Notes: generated from the letters alone by a model not told the origin. 14,510 bases of DNA from Pseudomonadota bacterium (GCA_023426505.1 JAFAAP010000006.1:1-14510), one strand, 5' to 3'; shown: positions 6,926-13,340, counted from the first letter of the stretch. Made by a program: numbers and translations.

Positions 6926-7250
6926 GGCGGTCTGCCAGGAGCGGAAGCCCGAGCGCATCGTTCCGCCCACAGCGTCGAGTTTTGCTCCAGAAGACGAAAC
7001 CTGCAGGCCTGGCTGGCGCTCCTGTCCATCTGGCGACCGGTCACGCCATGGGCATCGCGCTCCGGAATCCGTCGTCCTCCGCCAGAGGCTCGCGTCTCTC
7101 GAACTGCGACAGGTCCGTAATCCAGAGGTCGCCGATTGCGCACCCGATCGTTGCGGCAAGCGCGCCGCGACCTGGACCTCCTGGCGCTTCTTCGCCGGAG
7201 GCAGGACCATGAGCCGGGGTCTACCGTTAAGGAAATCTCAAGAAAGGCGC
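6926..7250. other. Non-coding stretch with a possible gene remnant on the minus strand
   Basis: There is no intact gene. On the minus strand a frame open from 7220 to the TGA at 7041-7043 translates at its end to ATIGCAIGDLWITDLSQF followed by ERREPLAEDDGFRSAMPMA. Its third codon positions are about 85% G/C over the last 30 codons, as in genuine genes here. It has no ATG/GTG start and is closed upstream by a TAG at 7223-7221. It may be the 3' end of a decayed gene; I could not name a family. Otherwise the region holds nothing recognisable. Confidence 0.3.
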
Positions 7251-7276
7251 TGCGTCGGGAGACGGCTCCCGACGCA
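7240..7276 (-). terminator. Hairpin terminator of the DUF2312 operon
   Basis: TGCGTCGGGAG (7251-7261) and CTCCCGACGCA (7266-7276) form a perfect 11-bp stem with an ACGG loop, 8 bases past the stop of the DUF2312 gene. On the minus strand it is followed by GCGCC and then TTTCTT, a modest T-tract. The position fits intrinsic termination of the minus-strand operon. Confidence 0.6.
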
Positions 7277-7284
7277 CGGGAGCA

Positions 7285-7545
7285 TCAGCCCACCATTCCG
7301 AGCGCCTGCATGTAGAGCTCGAGGATGGCCTCTTCCTCCTGGCGTTCGGCATAATCGCGCTTGCGGATGGCGATGATCTTGCGGAGCACCTTGGTGTCGA
7401 AGCCGTTGCCCTTGGCCTCGGCGTAGACGTCCTTGATGTCGCCCGCGATGCCCGCCTTCTCCTCCTCCAGGCGCTCGATGCGCTCGATGAAGGCCTTGAG
7501 CTGGTCGGCGGCGACCGATTCGGTTTGAAATGCTGCGTCGTCCAT
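7285..7545 (-). CDS. gapR: GapR-like DNA-binding protein (DUF2312)
   Basis: The 86-residue protein matches DUF2312 along its whole length. It has a long N-terminal helix with heptad character (QLKAFIERIERLEEEKAGIAGDI, residues 15-37), then KDVYAEAKGNGFDTKVLRKIIAIRKRD, the most conserved stretch, and a short C-terminal helix ending in LYMQALG. In Caulobacter the family member GapR is a nucleoid-associated dimer/tetramer that encircles AT-rich, overtwisted DNA ahead of polymerases and supports topoisomerase action and chromosome segregation. Basic residues in KVLRKIIAIRKRD would contact DNA. ATG 7545 has AAAGG about 9 bases upstream. It is the last gene of a minus-strand operon, 61 bases after DUF1244, and is followed by a terminator. 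Genomes of this order can carry more than one copy, so equivalence to Caulobacter GapR is inferred. Confidence 0.88.
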   Translation of the reverse strand: MDDAAFQTESVAADQLKAFIERIERLEEEKAGIAGDIKDVYAEAKGNGFDTKVLRKIIAIRKRDYAERQEEEAILELYMQALGMVG

Positions 7546-7606
7546 GAGTTCAGCCTTTGATAGATGCCATTGCGGCCAGGGTTACGTCCATTTGGTTGAG
7601 GCCGCT

Positions 7607-7912
7607 TTAATGCGACGGCTTCGATTCCTCAAAGGCCTTCAGCTGAGTGGCCGATGCCCCGCGCTGATGGCGCTCCTTCCATTCCTCGTAGGGCATGCCG
7701 TAGACGTAGGTCCGGCTCTCGTCCTTGGAGAGGGCGACTCCACGCTCGTCGGCGGCGTCCTTCAGCCAGTTCGACAGGCAGTTGCGGCAGAACCCGGCGA
7801 GATTCATCAGATCGATGTTCTGAACGTCGGTGCGCTGGCGCAGATGCTCCAGCAGCCTGCGGAAGGCGGCGGCCTCCAGCTCGGTCCGGGTCGCGGCGTC
7901 GATGTCCTTCAT
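7607..7912 (-). CDS. DUF1244 family protein
   Basis: The 101-residue soluble protein belongs to DUF1244, a small helical family of Proteobacteria with no established role. The diagnostic block is VQNIDLMNLAGFCRNCLSNWL (residues 30-50) with a CRNC motif (42-45), followed by ADERGVALSKDESRTYVYGMPYEEWKERHQ. The two close cysteines could bind metal or be redox-active, but a second pair is absent. I chose ATG 7912 because GGGAGAGACCC lies directly upstream and the family begins here; a longer frame to 8032 runs inside the preceding gene. It starts 11 bases after the stop of the amidohydrolase gene, so the two are surely co-transcribed. Confidence 0.88.
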   Translation of the reverse strand: MKDIDAATRTELEAAAFRRLLEHLRQRTDVQNIDLMNLAGFCRNCLSNWLKDAADERGVALSKDESRTYVYGMPYEEWKERHQRGASATQLKAFEESKPSH

Positions 7913-7923
7913 GGGTCTCTCCC

Positions 7924-8757
7924 TCAGTGCCGGCGCAGCCGGGCGCGGGTCCGCGATGCATGAGCCTTCGGAGTGCGCAGGCCCTCCTGGGCCGCGAGAG
8001 GCTTGAGGAGGCGGGCGAAGCGCTCGGCCCATTCCTCGGCGCCCTCGTCCGAGGCGATCAGGTCCTGCCGGATCTCGATCAGAGCATTGGCGAGACCGCG
8101 GGCGGTTGCATGGCGGTCGACGGTGTCGCCGGCCAGAGCCCCATCATAGGGCTCGTTGTCGCCGACCACGAGTCCGGCCTCCGCCGACAGCCCATCGAGC
8201 AGGGGACGGGCGAAGCGGTCGTCGGCATCCCACAGGATGCCCACATGCCAGGGGCGCGGCCAGCCGCGCCAGATCGGCGTGAAGCTGTGCACCGTCACGA
8301 CGACCGGCGGGTGGCCCGCCTTCATGGCCTTCTCGATCGCCGCCGTGATCGCCGCATCGTAGGGGTCGTAGAAGCGCGCGATGCGCTCTGCCACCTCGGC
8401 GTCGTCCACCTCGGCATTGCCTGGCACGACCGCCCCGTCCGAGAGGCGCATCACCAGGGTCGGGTCGTCCCGGCCCCGGTTGGGATCGATGATCAGCCGC
8501 GAAAACCGGGTGAGGATCGCGGGCGCCTGCAGTCTTCGGGCCAGCGACCGGGTCACGGCGGCGGCGCCGATGTCGTAGGCGATGTGGCGCTCGAACTGCT
8601 CGGCGGGCAGGCCGAGATCGGCGAGGTCCGGCGGCACGGCATTCGACGCGTGGTCGCACAGGATCAGGACGCCCGAATCGAGGGCGCCTTCGATGATTTC
8701 GACAGGGTGAGGCTCAAAGGTGGGGGTGGCGAGCTTGAGCGCGGCAGAGGACTGCAT
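7924..8757 (-). CDS. N-formylglutamate amidohydrolase family protein (first copy)
   Basis: This 277-residue soluble protein is of the N-formylglutamate deformylase fold, in which zinc-dependent members hydrolyse N-formylglutamate to glutamate and formate. Candidate metal-site and conserved residues are visible: CDHASN (residues 34-39), SRLIIDPNRG (86-95), VTVHSFTP (154-161) and DRHATARGLANALIEIRQD (214-232, with His216 and Glu228). It has the VHSFTP form typical of the broader family in alphaproteobacteria rather than of HutG in a histidine operon, and no hut gene is near, so the true substrate may be a different N-formyl or amide compound. The ATG at 8757 has little Shine-Dalgarno character, and a frame extends upstream to 8856, but that extension looks non-coding. 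First gene of the operon with DUF1244 and DUF2312. Confidence 0.85.
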   Translation of the reverse strand: MQSSAALKLATPTFEPHPVEIIEGALDSGVLILCDHASNAVPPDLADLGLPAEQFERHIAYDIGAAAVTRSLARRLQAPAILTRFSRLIIDPNRGRDDPTLVMRLSDGAVVPGNAEVDDAEVAERIARFYDPYDAAITAAIEKAMKAGHPPVVVTVHSFTPIWRGWPRPWHVGILWDADDRFARPLLDGLSAEAGLVVGDNEPYDGALAGDTVDRHATARGLANALIEIRQDLIASDEGAEEWAERFARLLKPLAAQEGLRTPKAHASRTRARLRRH

Positions 8758-8854
8758 GACTGGGAAGAGAATGGTTGGAGGATCGAGGAAAAGCCTTAAA
8801 CTGCCCCGTATAACAAGACAACGCGACCCATTCGCGCAACATTGTATAGCACGC
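8758..8854. promoter_or_regulatory. Divergent promoter region
   Basis: These 97 bases separate the amidohydrolase operon (minus) from the transporter gene (plus). An AT-rich -10 candidate for the minus strand is TATACG (near 8812-8807), giving a leader of about 45-50 bases. For the plus strand TATAGC (8845-8850) lies only 4 bases before the ATG, so a leaderless transcript is possible, though no good -35 is seen. Confidence 0.35.
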
Positions 8855-9757
8855 ATGTCCTCCCCTTCGACAACAGTCCGTCTCGAGACGGGCTATGCCT
8901 CGGCCTTCGCGGCCCTGTGCCTCGGCGCGGTCGCCATGGGCATCTCGCCCATCTTCGTGCGCTTCGCGTCGGCCGATGTCGGGCCCTTCGCCAGCGCGTT
9001 CTGGCGCGTGGCCCTGTCGCTTCCGATCCTCTACGCCTGGATGCGGATCGAGGTCGCGAAGGCGCCGGCGGGGGTGCCCCGATCGTCCTTCAGCAAAGCG
9101 TCGGTCCTGGCCGGCCTCGCCTTCACGGGCGACCTCTTCTTCTGGCACCTGTCGATTCTCAGCACCACGGTCGCCAACGCGACCTTCTTCGCCACCATGG
9201 CGCCTCTCTTCGTGATCCTGATCGTCTGGCTCGTCCTGAAGCAGCGCATCGCACGGGGCACGGTCGTCGGGCTGAGCCTCTGCCTGCTCGGCGGGGCGGC
9301 CCTCATCGGGCAGAGCCTGCAGGTCGACCCGGGCCGCATCCGGGGCGACCTCTACGGGGTCGCCACGGCCTTCTTCTTCGGCCTCTACTTCATCGCCGTG
9401 GGCCGGGCGCGCGAGACCGTCGGAGCCGCCCAGGTGACGTTCGAGGCCGGCGTGGTGACGAGTGCAGCCCTTCTCGTGATCGCGGTCCTGTTCGACACGC
9501 GCGTGGTGCCGCAGACGCTCGAGGGCGTGCTGGCCCTCACGGCCATGGCGTTCATCAGCCATGCGGGAGGCCAGGGGCTGCTTTCGATCGCGCTCGGCCG
9601 ATTGCCGCCGGTCTTCTCCTCCCTGGTGATCTTCCTCGAAGCGGTCGCCGCAGCCGTGTTCGGCTGGCTAATCCTCAACGAGGCGCTCACCCTCGTCCAG
9701 AGCCTCGGCGGCGCGCTGATCCTCGTCGGCATCTGGGCGGCAAGGCCCAAAACCTGA
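8855..9757 (+). CDS. EamA/DMT-superfamily transporter
   Basis: A 300-residue integral membrane protein with ten hydrophobic segments arranged as two EamA repeats, typical of drug/metabolite exporters (RhtA/YdcZ-like; amino-acid or metabolite efflux). The first repeat opens with FAALCLGAVAMGISPIFVRFASADVGPFASAFWR, carrying the family's P-hydrophobic-FVR-A motif and the conserved ARG in FWR. STTVANATFFATMAPLFV near residues 103-120 is the usual end of repeat one, and the second repeat closes with PPVFSSLVIFLEAVAAAVFGWLILNEALT, the classic glutamate-containing motif. The substrate cannot be told. ATG 8855 gives a normal short N-terminus but lacks a Shine-Dalgarno; in-frame ATGs at 8756 and 8771 do have purine-rich leaders, at the cost of an atypical 28-33-residue extension that overlaps the divergent gene's start. 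Confidence 0.88.
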   Translation: MSSPSTTVRLETGYASAFAALCLGAVAMGISPIFVRFASADVGPFASAFWRVALSLPILYAWMRIEVAKAPAGVPRSSFSKASVLAGLAFTGDLFFWHLSILSTTVANATFFATMAPLFVILIVWLVLKQRIARGTVVGLSLCLLGGAALIGQSLQVDPGRIRGDLYGVATAFFFGLYFIAVGRARETVGAAQVTFEAGVVTSAALLVIAVLFDTRVVPQTLEGVLALTAMAFISHAGGQGLLSIALGRLPPVFSSLVIFLEAVAAAVFGWLILNEALTLVQSLGGALILVGIWAARPKT

Positions 9758-9838
9758 GCCGGAGCCGCATCGGAATACCCGTCATTTTTCCTATCCGCAC
9801 AGGGAGGATGGCGTCCCCGGCAGCGCTTCGATAGGAAC

Positions 9839-9876
9839 TTTAGCGGGCTAAATTCGCAACATTCCCGCAGGCGGGA
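9839..9876. repeat. Two adjacent palindromes upstream of the DUF1036-pyk operon
   Basis: TTTAGC-GG-GCTAAA (9839-9852) and TCCCGC-AG-GCGGGA (9863-9876) are both palindromes with perfect 6-base arms and 2-base centres, and their centres are 24 bp apart. With 2-base loops they are poor RNA hairpins and more like protein-binding sites. They lie 98-136 bases before the operon's first ATG. No known operator was matched. Confidence 0.4.
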
Positions 9877-9974
9877 CTTGATGCGGCGGCGCTTCTGAAC
9901 GACAACGATTCGACATAGTTCTCGAAGCATTGTGCGATCTCGTTCATCCCGAATCGACCTGAATCGACACATCC

Positions 9975-10436
9975 ATGAAGGCCGCATCTCTCATATCGGC
10001 TCCGAGCCGGCGGCGAAGCCTTGGGCTCGCCATTGCTCTTCTCGGGGGAGGATTCTTGTCCGCATCTCCGGCCAAGGCGGACCTGCGCCTGTGCAACATG
10101 ACGTCGAGCCGGGTCGGCGTGGCCCTCGGCTATCGCGACGCGCAGGGTTGGATCACGGAGGGCTGGTGGAACCTGAACTCGCGCGGCTGCGAGACCCTGC
10201 TCAAGGGCCAACTCGCCGGACGCTTCTACTACATCTACGCGATCGACTACGACCGTGGCGGCGAATGGAGCGGGCGCTCCTTCATGTGCACGCGGGAGCG
10301 CGAGTTCACGATCCGCGGCACTGAAGACTGCCTGGCCCGCGGCTTCGACCGCAGCGGCTTCTTCGAGGTCGATACAGGCGAACAGAAGAGCTGGACCATC
10401 CAGCTGACGGAAACCAACCGCCCAGGGGGGCCATAA
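9975..10436 (+). CDS. DUF1036 exported protein
   Basis: The 153-residue precursor has a signal peptide with a basic n-region (SRRR, residues 11-14), a hydrophobic core (LGLAIALLGGGFLSA) and cleavage after SPAKA (residue 35). The mature part is the DUF1036 domain: LRLCNMTSSRVGVALGYRD, then GWITEGWWNLNSRGCETL and FYYIYAIDYDRGGEW. Four cysteines (40, 72, 105, 119) are spaced for two disulphides. Members are periplasmic or extracytoplasmic and of unknown function, and in Rhizobiales the gene commonly precedes pyk. The ATG at 9975 lacks an obvious Shine-Dalgarno, but the signal peptide needs this start. The stop codon overlaps the pyk start by one base. Confidence 0.88.
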   Translation: MKAASLISAPSRRRSLGLAIALLGGGFLSASPAKADLRLCNMTSSRVGVALGYRDAQGWITEGWWNLNSRGCETLLKGQLAGRFYYIYAIDYDRGGEWSGRSFMCTREREFTIRGTEDCLARGFDRSGFFEVDTGEQKSWTIQLTETNRPGGP

Positions 10437-11875
10437 TGATGAGACGCGCGCGGCGCACGAAGATCCTCGCCACTTTAGGGCCGGCTTCCGAGAATCCCGA
10501 GATGATCGCCAAGCTGTTCCAGGCCGGTGCTGACGTCTTCCGCCTGAACATGAGCCATCTCAGCCGCGAGCGGCTGAAGGAGCGGGTCGAAACGATCCGT
10601 GCCGTCGAGGCCCGTTTCAAGCGCCCCATCGCCATCCTGGCGGACCTTCAGGGGCCGAAGCTGCGCGTCGGCACCTTCGAGGGCGACAGCGCCATGCTGG
10701 TGAAGGGGCAGAAATTCATCTTCGATGCCGATCAGGCCTCGGGCAGCTCGGAGCGCGTGCATCTGCCCCATCCCGAGATCCTGTCGTCCCTCGAGCCGGG
10801 GCACACGGTCCTGATCGACGACGGCAAGCTGCGGCTTCGCGTGAAGAGCGTGAAGAAGGGATCCGCCACCACCGAGGTCGAGGTCGCGGGCAAGATCTCC
10901 AACCGCAAGGGCGTAAGCCTTCCCGACACGGTCATTCCGGTGGCGGCCATGACCGAGAAGGATCGCTCCGACCTCGAGGCGGCCCTCGACGCGGGCGTCG
11001 ACTGGATCGCCCTCTCCTTCGTGCAGCGCCCTGAGGACGTTGCCGAGGTGAAGAAGGTGGCGCGCGGCCGCGCGCTCGTGATGGCGAAGCTCGAGAAGCC
11101 GCAGGCCATCACGCGTCTCGACGAGATCATGGAGATCTCCGACGCCGTGATGGTCGCACGCGGCGATCTCGGCGTGGAAATGCCCCTCGAGAAGGTCCCC
11201 GGCATCCAGAAGCGGATCATCCGCGCCGCCCGCCGCCTCGGCAAGCCGGTCGTGGTCGCGACCCAGATGCTGGAATCGATGATCCAGTCGCCGGTTCCGA
11301 CCCGGGCGGAGGTCTCCGACGTGGCGAACGCCGTCTATGACGGCGCCGACGCGGTCATGCTGTCGGCCGAGAGCGCCTCGGGCCACTACCCGATCGAGGC
11401 GGTCTCGACCATGAACCGAATCGCCGAGGAAGTGGAGCAAGACCAGAGCTACTGGTCGATCATGCGCACGTTGAACGCCGAGCCGGAGGCGACCGGGTCG
11501 GACGCCATCGCGGCAGGCGCGCACCAGATCGCCGACACCCTCAACCTGAAGGCGATCGCCGCCTGGACCTTCTCGGGCTCCACGGCCTTCCGCATCGCCC
11601 GCGAGCGGCCGAACTCCACCGTCATCGCCCTGACCCCGAACATCAACACGGCCCGGCGCCTCGCCTTGGTCTGGGGCGTGCATCCGATCCGGACCAAGGA
11701 TGCGAGCGATCTGGACGACATGGCGTTCCGGGCCTGCAAGTTCGCGGTGCGCGAGGGCTTTTCCGACGTCAGCGACCGGATCATCATCGTGGCAGGCGTT
11801 CCTTTCGGCACGCCCGGCGCCACCAACATGGTGCGCATCGCCTTCGTGAGCCAGGAACACGCCGCCAAGGCGTGA
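10436..11875 (+). CDS. pyk: Pyruvate kinase
   Basis: Catalyses the last glycolytic step, phosphoenolpyruvate plus ADP to pyruvate plus ATP, in the cytoplasm as a homotetramer. The 479-residue protein is full length. Recognisable are RRTKILATLGPAS (residues 5-17), the substrate segment FRLNMSH (35-41), LADLQGPKLRVG (68-79), the B-domain lid, DWIALSFVQRPEDV, the active-site block AKLEKPQAITRLDEI to VMVARGDLGVEMPLEKVP (about 217-258), and ATQMLESMIQSPVPTRAEVSDVANAVYDGADAVMLSAESA in the A domain. The C-terminal domain (from about 360) includes GSTAFRIARERPNSTVIALTPN, where effectors bind. The usual FSHG is NMSHL here, as I would expect in this alphaproteobacterial branch. It starts with ATGATG overlapping the upstream TAA (TAATG), with AGGGGGG as ribosome site inside the DUF1036 gene, so translation is coupled. 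Confidence 0.97.
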   Translation: MMRRARRTKILATLGPASENPEMIAKLFQAGADVFRLNMSHLSRERLKERVETIRAVEARFKRPIAILADLQGPKLRVGTFEGDSAMLVKGQKFIFDADQASGSSERVHLPHPEILSSLEPGHTVLIDDGKLRLRVKSVKKGSATTEVEVAGKISNRKGVSLPDTVIPVAAMTEKDRSDLEAALDAGVDWIALSFVQRPEDVAEVKKVARGRALVMAKLEKPQAITRLDEIMEISDAVMVARGDLGVEMPLEKVPGIQKRIIRAARRLGKPVVVATQMLESMIQSPVPTRAEVSDVANAVYDGADAVMLSAESASGHYPIEAVSTMNRIAEEVEQDQSYWSIMRTLNAEPEATGSDAIAAGAHQIADTLNLKAIAAWTFSGSTAFRIARERPNSTVIALTPNINTARRLALVWGVHPIRTKDASDLDDMAFRACKFAVREGFSDVSDRIIIVAGVPFGTPGATNMVRIAFVSQEHAAKA

Positions 11876-11929
11876 GCGTCGGCGCCTACGGCTGAATTTC
11901 GGAAGGGCGGCAGGGGGGCGGAAGCCGCC

Positions 11930-12529
11930 TCAGAGATCCTGGCCGGCCACTTCGTGATCGAGCTTGGTCACGAGGGTCTGCAGCATCTCGATCTGCGGAT
12001 TGATCTTCAGCGCCCGGCGAAACGCCTCCAGCGCCAGGGCCTTGTCCTCGGATGCCATCAGGATATGGCCGAGACCGGTCCAGGCGCTGAAATGCCGAGG
12101 CTCGAGCTTGAGGGCCTGGTACAGGTCGGCCATGGCGCCGACCGGATCGTCGATCTGGTAGAAGAGGGTCGCCCGCCGGTACCAGGCCTCGGCCCAGTTC
12201 GGCTCGAGCACCAGCACCCGGTCGAGCAGCTCGATCGACAGAGGATAATTCTTTTCCTTGAACGCCTCGGTGGCGCGGCTCAGGAGCAGGTCGGCGGTAT
12301 CGGAACCGGAACGGGAGAAGCGGCGCTCGATGAGCGATGCGATTCCTTGCGCCTCCCGCTCGGATTCGGCCTTGGCGAGACGGTCGAACAGCTCATCCAG
12401 GGTCGAGGGGCGCGGAGCCTCGCGGGCATGAGGCGCGGGATCCTGCTGCGGGCGCGCCTTCTCCTGCGCTCCGGCAGGGAGCGCCGTCAGGCTCAAGAAT
12501 GCGGTCAGCAGGCACGCAAAAAAGCGCAT
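11930..12529 (-). CDS. Exported TPR-repeat protein
   Basis: The 199-residue precursor has a signal peptide (MRFFACLLTAFLSLTALPAGA, cleavage after residue 21), a proline-rich linker (24-42), then a helical part with about three tetratricopeptide repeats at roughly 79-112, 113-146 and 147-180. The hallmarks are visible in AEAWYRRATLFYQIDDPVGAMADLYQALKLEP and SAWTGLGHILMASEDKALALEAFRRALKINP. It is probably a periplasmic protein-interaction module; the partner is unknown. The frame has an in-frame TAA just upstream, so ATG 12529 is the first possible start. It has no Shine-Dalgarno, and a promoter fits exactly at leaderless spacing. The gene faces pyk across 54 bases that contain only a short GGCGG/CCGCC hairpin. 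Confidence 0.88.
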   Translation of the reverse strand: MRFFACLLTAFLSLTALPAGAQEKARPQQDPAPHAREAPRPSTLDELFDRLAKAESEREAQGIASLIERRFSRSGSDTADLLLSRATEAFKEKNYPLSIELLDRVLVLEPNWAEAWYRRATLFYQIDDPVGAMADLYQALKLEPRHFSAWTGLGHILMASEDKALALEAFRRALKINPQIEMLQTLVTKLDHEVAGQDL

Positions 12530-12556
12530 GCCGGGATTTTAGGATCCCGGCATGCG
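12518..12556 (-). terminator. Intrinsic terminator of ykgO/rpmJ, overlapping the TPR start codon
   Basis: On the minus strand a 13-bp perfect stem (arms 12556-12544 and 12537-12525, outer CGCATGCC/GGCATGCG) with a 6-base loop is followed after one base by TTTTTT (12523-12518). It lies 43 bases past the L36 stop. It is the strongest terminator in the window. The downstream arm and the T-run are also the first codons of the TPR gene (ATG at 12529). Confidence 0.8.
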
Positions 12557-12563
12557 ACGTCAA
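12536..12563 (-). promoter_or_regulatory. Promoter of the TPR gene, leaderless spacing
   Basis: TTGACG (12563-12558) and TAAAAT (12541-12536) are separated by 16 bases and match the sigma-70 consensus at 5/6 in each box. Counting from the -10, the start of transcription falls on 12529, the A of the TPR gene's ATG. The absence of a ribosome site there supports a leaderless mRNA. The -10 lies mostly in the loop of the rpmJ terminator. Confidence 0.55.
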
Positions 12564-12599
12564 TTCAAGAAAGTGTGCGGCGATGCCGCGCAGAAAGGC

Positions 12600-12725
12600 T
12601 TAGCCCTGACGAGCCTTGTAGCGCTTCTGGGTCTTGTGGATGATGTAGACCCGGCCCTTACGACGAACCAGCTGGTTGTCGCGGTGACGGCCGCGGATCG
12701 ACTTCAACGAGTTACGGATCTTCAT
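12600..12725 (-). CDS. rpmJ/ykgO: 50S ribosomal protein L36, type B (YkgO-like)
   Basis: The 41-residue basic protein MKIRNSLKSIRGRHRDNQLV followed by RRKGRVYIIHKTQKRYKARQG is an L36 of the large ribosomal subunit. It lacks the zinc-binding cysteines and histidine of the 37-38-residue type A form, so it belongs to the zinc-independent type B branch that is the only L36 in many alphaproteobacteria. ATG 12725 has AGGAGA 6 bases upstream. The gene sits 43 bases after the 3' end of tRNA-Val, in the same direction, and no separate promoter is evident between them, so it may be transcribed from the tRNA promoter. A strong terminator follows. Confidence 0.95.
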   Translation of the reverse strand: MKIRNSLKSIRGRHRDNQLVRRKGRVYIIHKTQKRYKARQG

Positions 12726-12768
12726 ATCCGGTCTCCTGCGGCCCTTCGGGAAGGCCGGAAAAAGCAAA

Positions 12769-12843
12769 TGGTGGGCGCGGCTGGGATCGAACCAGCGACC
12801 CCTACGATGTCAACGTAGTGCTCTCCCGCTGAGCTACGCGCCC
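12769..12843 (-). tRNA. tRNA-Val (anticodon GAC)
   Basis: The minus strand folds into a complete cloverleaf: acceptor GGGCGCG/CGCGCCC, D-stem GCTC/GAGC, anticodon stem CTACG/CGTAG with loop TTGACAT (anticodon GAC, reading GUC and, by wobble, GUU), a 5-base variable region, and T-arm GCTGG-TTCGATC-CCAGC. Discriminator A and the 3' CCA are encoded (12771-12769). All 5-bp and 7-bp stems are fully paired, so it should be functional. Confidence 0.97.
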
Positions 12844-12885
12844 GAGAAACGATGAACTTTTGGGTCTCGCTTCAGGTGTGGGGGC

Positions 12886-12914
12886 GATATACCGGCAAGC
12901 GCCCGAGGACGCAA
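12886..12914 (-). promoter_or_regulatory. Promoter of tRNA-Val (and probably rpmJ)
   Basis: TTGCGT (12914-12909) and TATATC (12891-12886) are separated by exactly 17 bases, close to the alphaproteobacterial housekeeping consensus. The predicted start is near 12879, about 36 bases before the mature tRNA 5' end. It begins 20 bases after the cpdR stop codon. Confidence 0.6.
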
Positions 12915-12933
12915 GCGGTCTGGCGAACCTTTT

Positions 12934-13290
12934 TCAGGCCGCCATCATTTTCTCGACCTCGTTGACGAGATCGCGCAGGTGGAACGGCTTCGAAAGCACC
13001 TTCGCGTCGCGGGGAGCCTGCGAATCCGGGTTGAGCGCGACCGCCGCGAAGCCGGTGATGAACATCACCTTGATGTCCGGGTCGAGCTCCGTGGCCCGGC
13101 GGGCCAGCTCGATGCCGTCCATCTCCGGCATGACGATGTCCGTCAGCAAGAGCTCGAAGGGCTCCTCCCGCAGGCGGTTATAGGCCGAGAGGCCGTTGTC
13201 GAACGAGGCCACGTCGTAGCCCGCGTTCTGCAGCGCCTTCACCAGAAAGCGTCGCATGTCGTTGTCGTCTTCGGCGAGAAGAATCTTCAT
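12934..13290 (-). CDS. cpdR: Cell-cycle response regulator CpdR
   Basis: A 118-residue stand-alone receiver domain. It has the acidic pair AEDDND (residues 6-11), the phosphoacceptor Asp51 in LLLTDIVMPEMDGIELARRA (47-66), the switch Thr79 in MFITGFAAVALN, and Lys101 in LSKPFHLRDLV. Position 51 is the same as in Caulobacter CpdR, and the sequence around it is nearly invariant in that family. Unphosphorylated CpdR brings ClpXP to the cell pole and primes degradation of CtrA and other substrates; the CckA-ChpT phosphorelay turns it off. Unlike Caulobacter CpdR, whose end is a degradation tag, it ends in EKMMAA, which also has the terminal Ala-Ala typical of ClpXP self-degradation. The start at 13290 is chosen because the domain begins there. 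Divergent from an amidohydrolase gene. Confidence 0.95.
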   Translation of the reverse strand: MKILLAEDDNDMRRFLVKALQNAGYDVASFDNGLSAYNRLREEPFELLLTDIVMPEMDGIELARRATELDPDIKVMFITGFAAVALNPDSQAPRDAKVLSKPFHLRDLVNEVEKMMAA

Positions 13291-13340
13291 CGGCTGCCAA
13301 CCCCGAATCGTGGCGGATGTGTCTGAGCCTTCATGACTCC

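Noticed and set aside
7227..7241. TTAA-N7-TCAA resembling a CtrA box
   Set aside because: One half-site is imperfect and it lies at the 3' end of the DUF2312 operon, downstream of its terminator, with no gene start nearby.
7654..8799. 381-codon open frame on the plus strand
   Set aside because: Antisense to the DUF1244 and amidohydrolase genes, both of which have family motifs; low-complexity Arg/Ser/Gly-rich product.
10475..11860. 461-codon open frame on the minus strand
   Set aside because: Exactly antisense to pyk, which has all its catalytic motifs; the His/Asp/Gly/Arg-rich product resembles no protein.
11876..11929. GGCGG-AAG-CCGCC hairpin between convergent pyk and TPR genes as a bidirectional terminator
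   Set aside because: The stem is only 5 bp and no T-run follows on either strand; not strong enough to list as a terminator.
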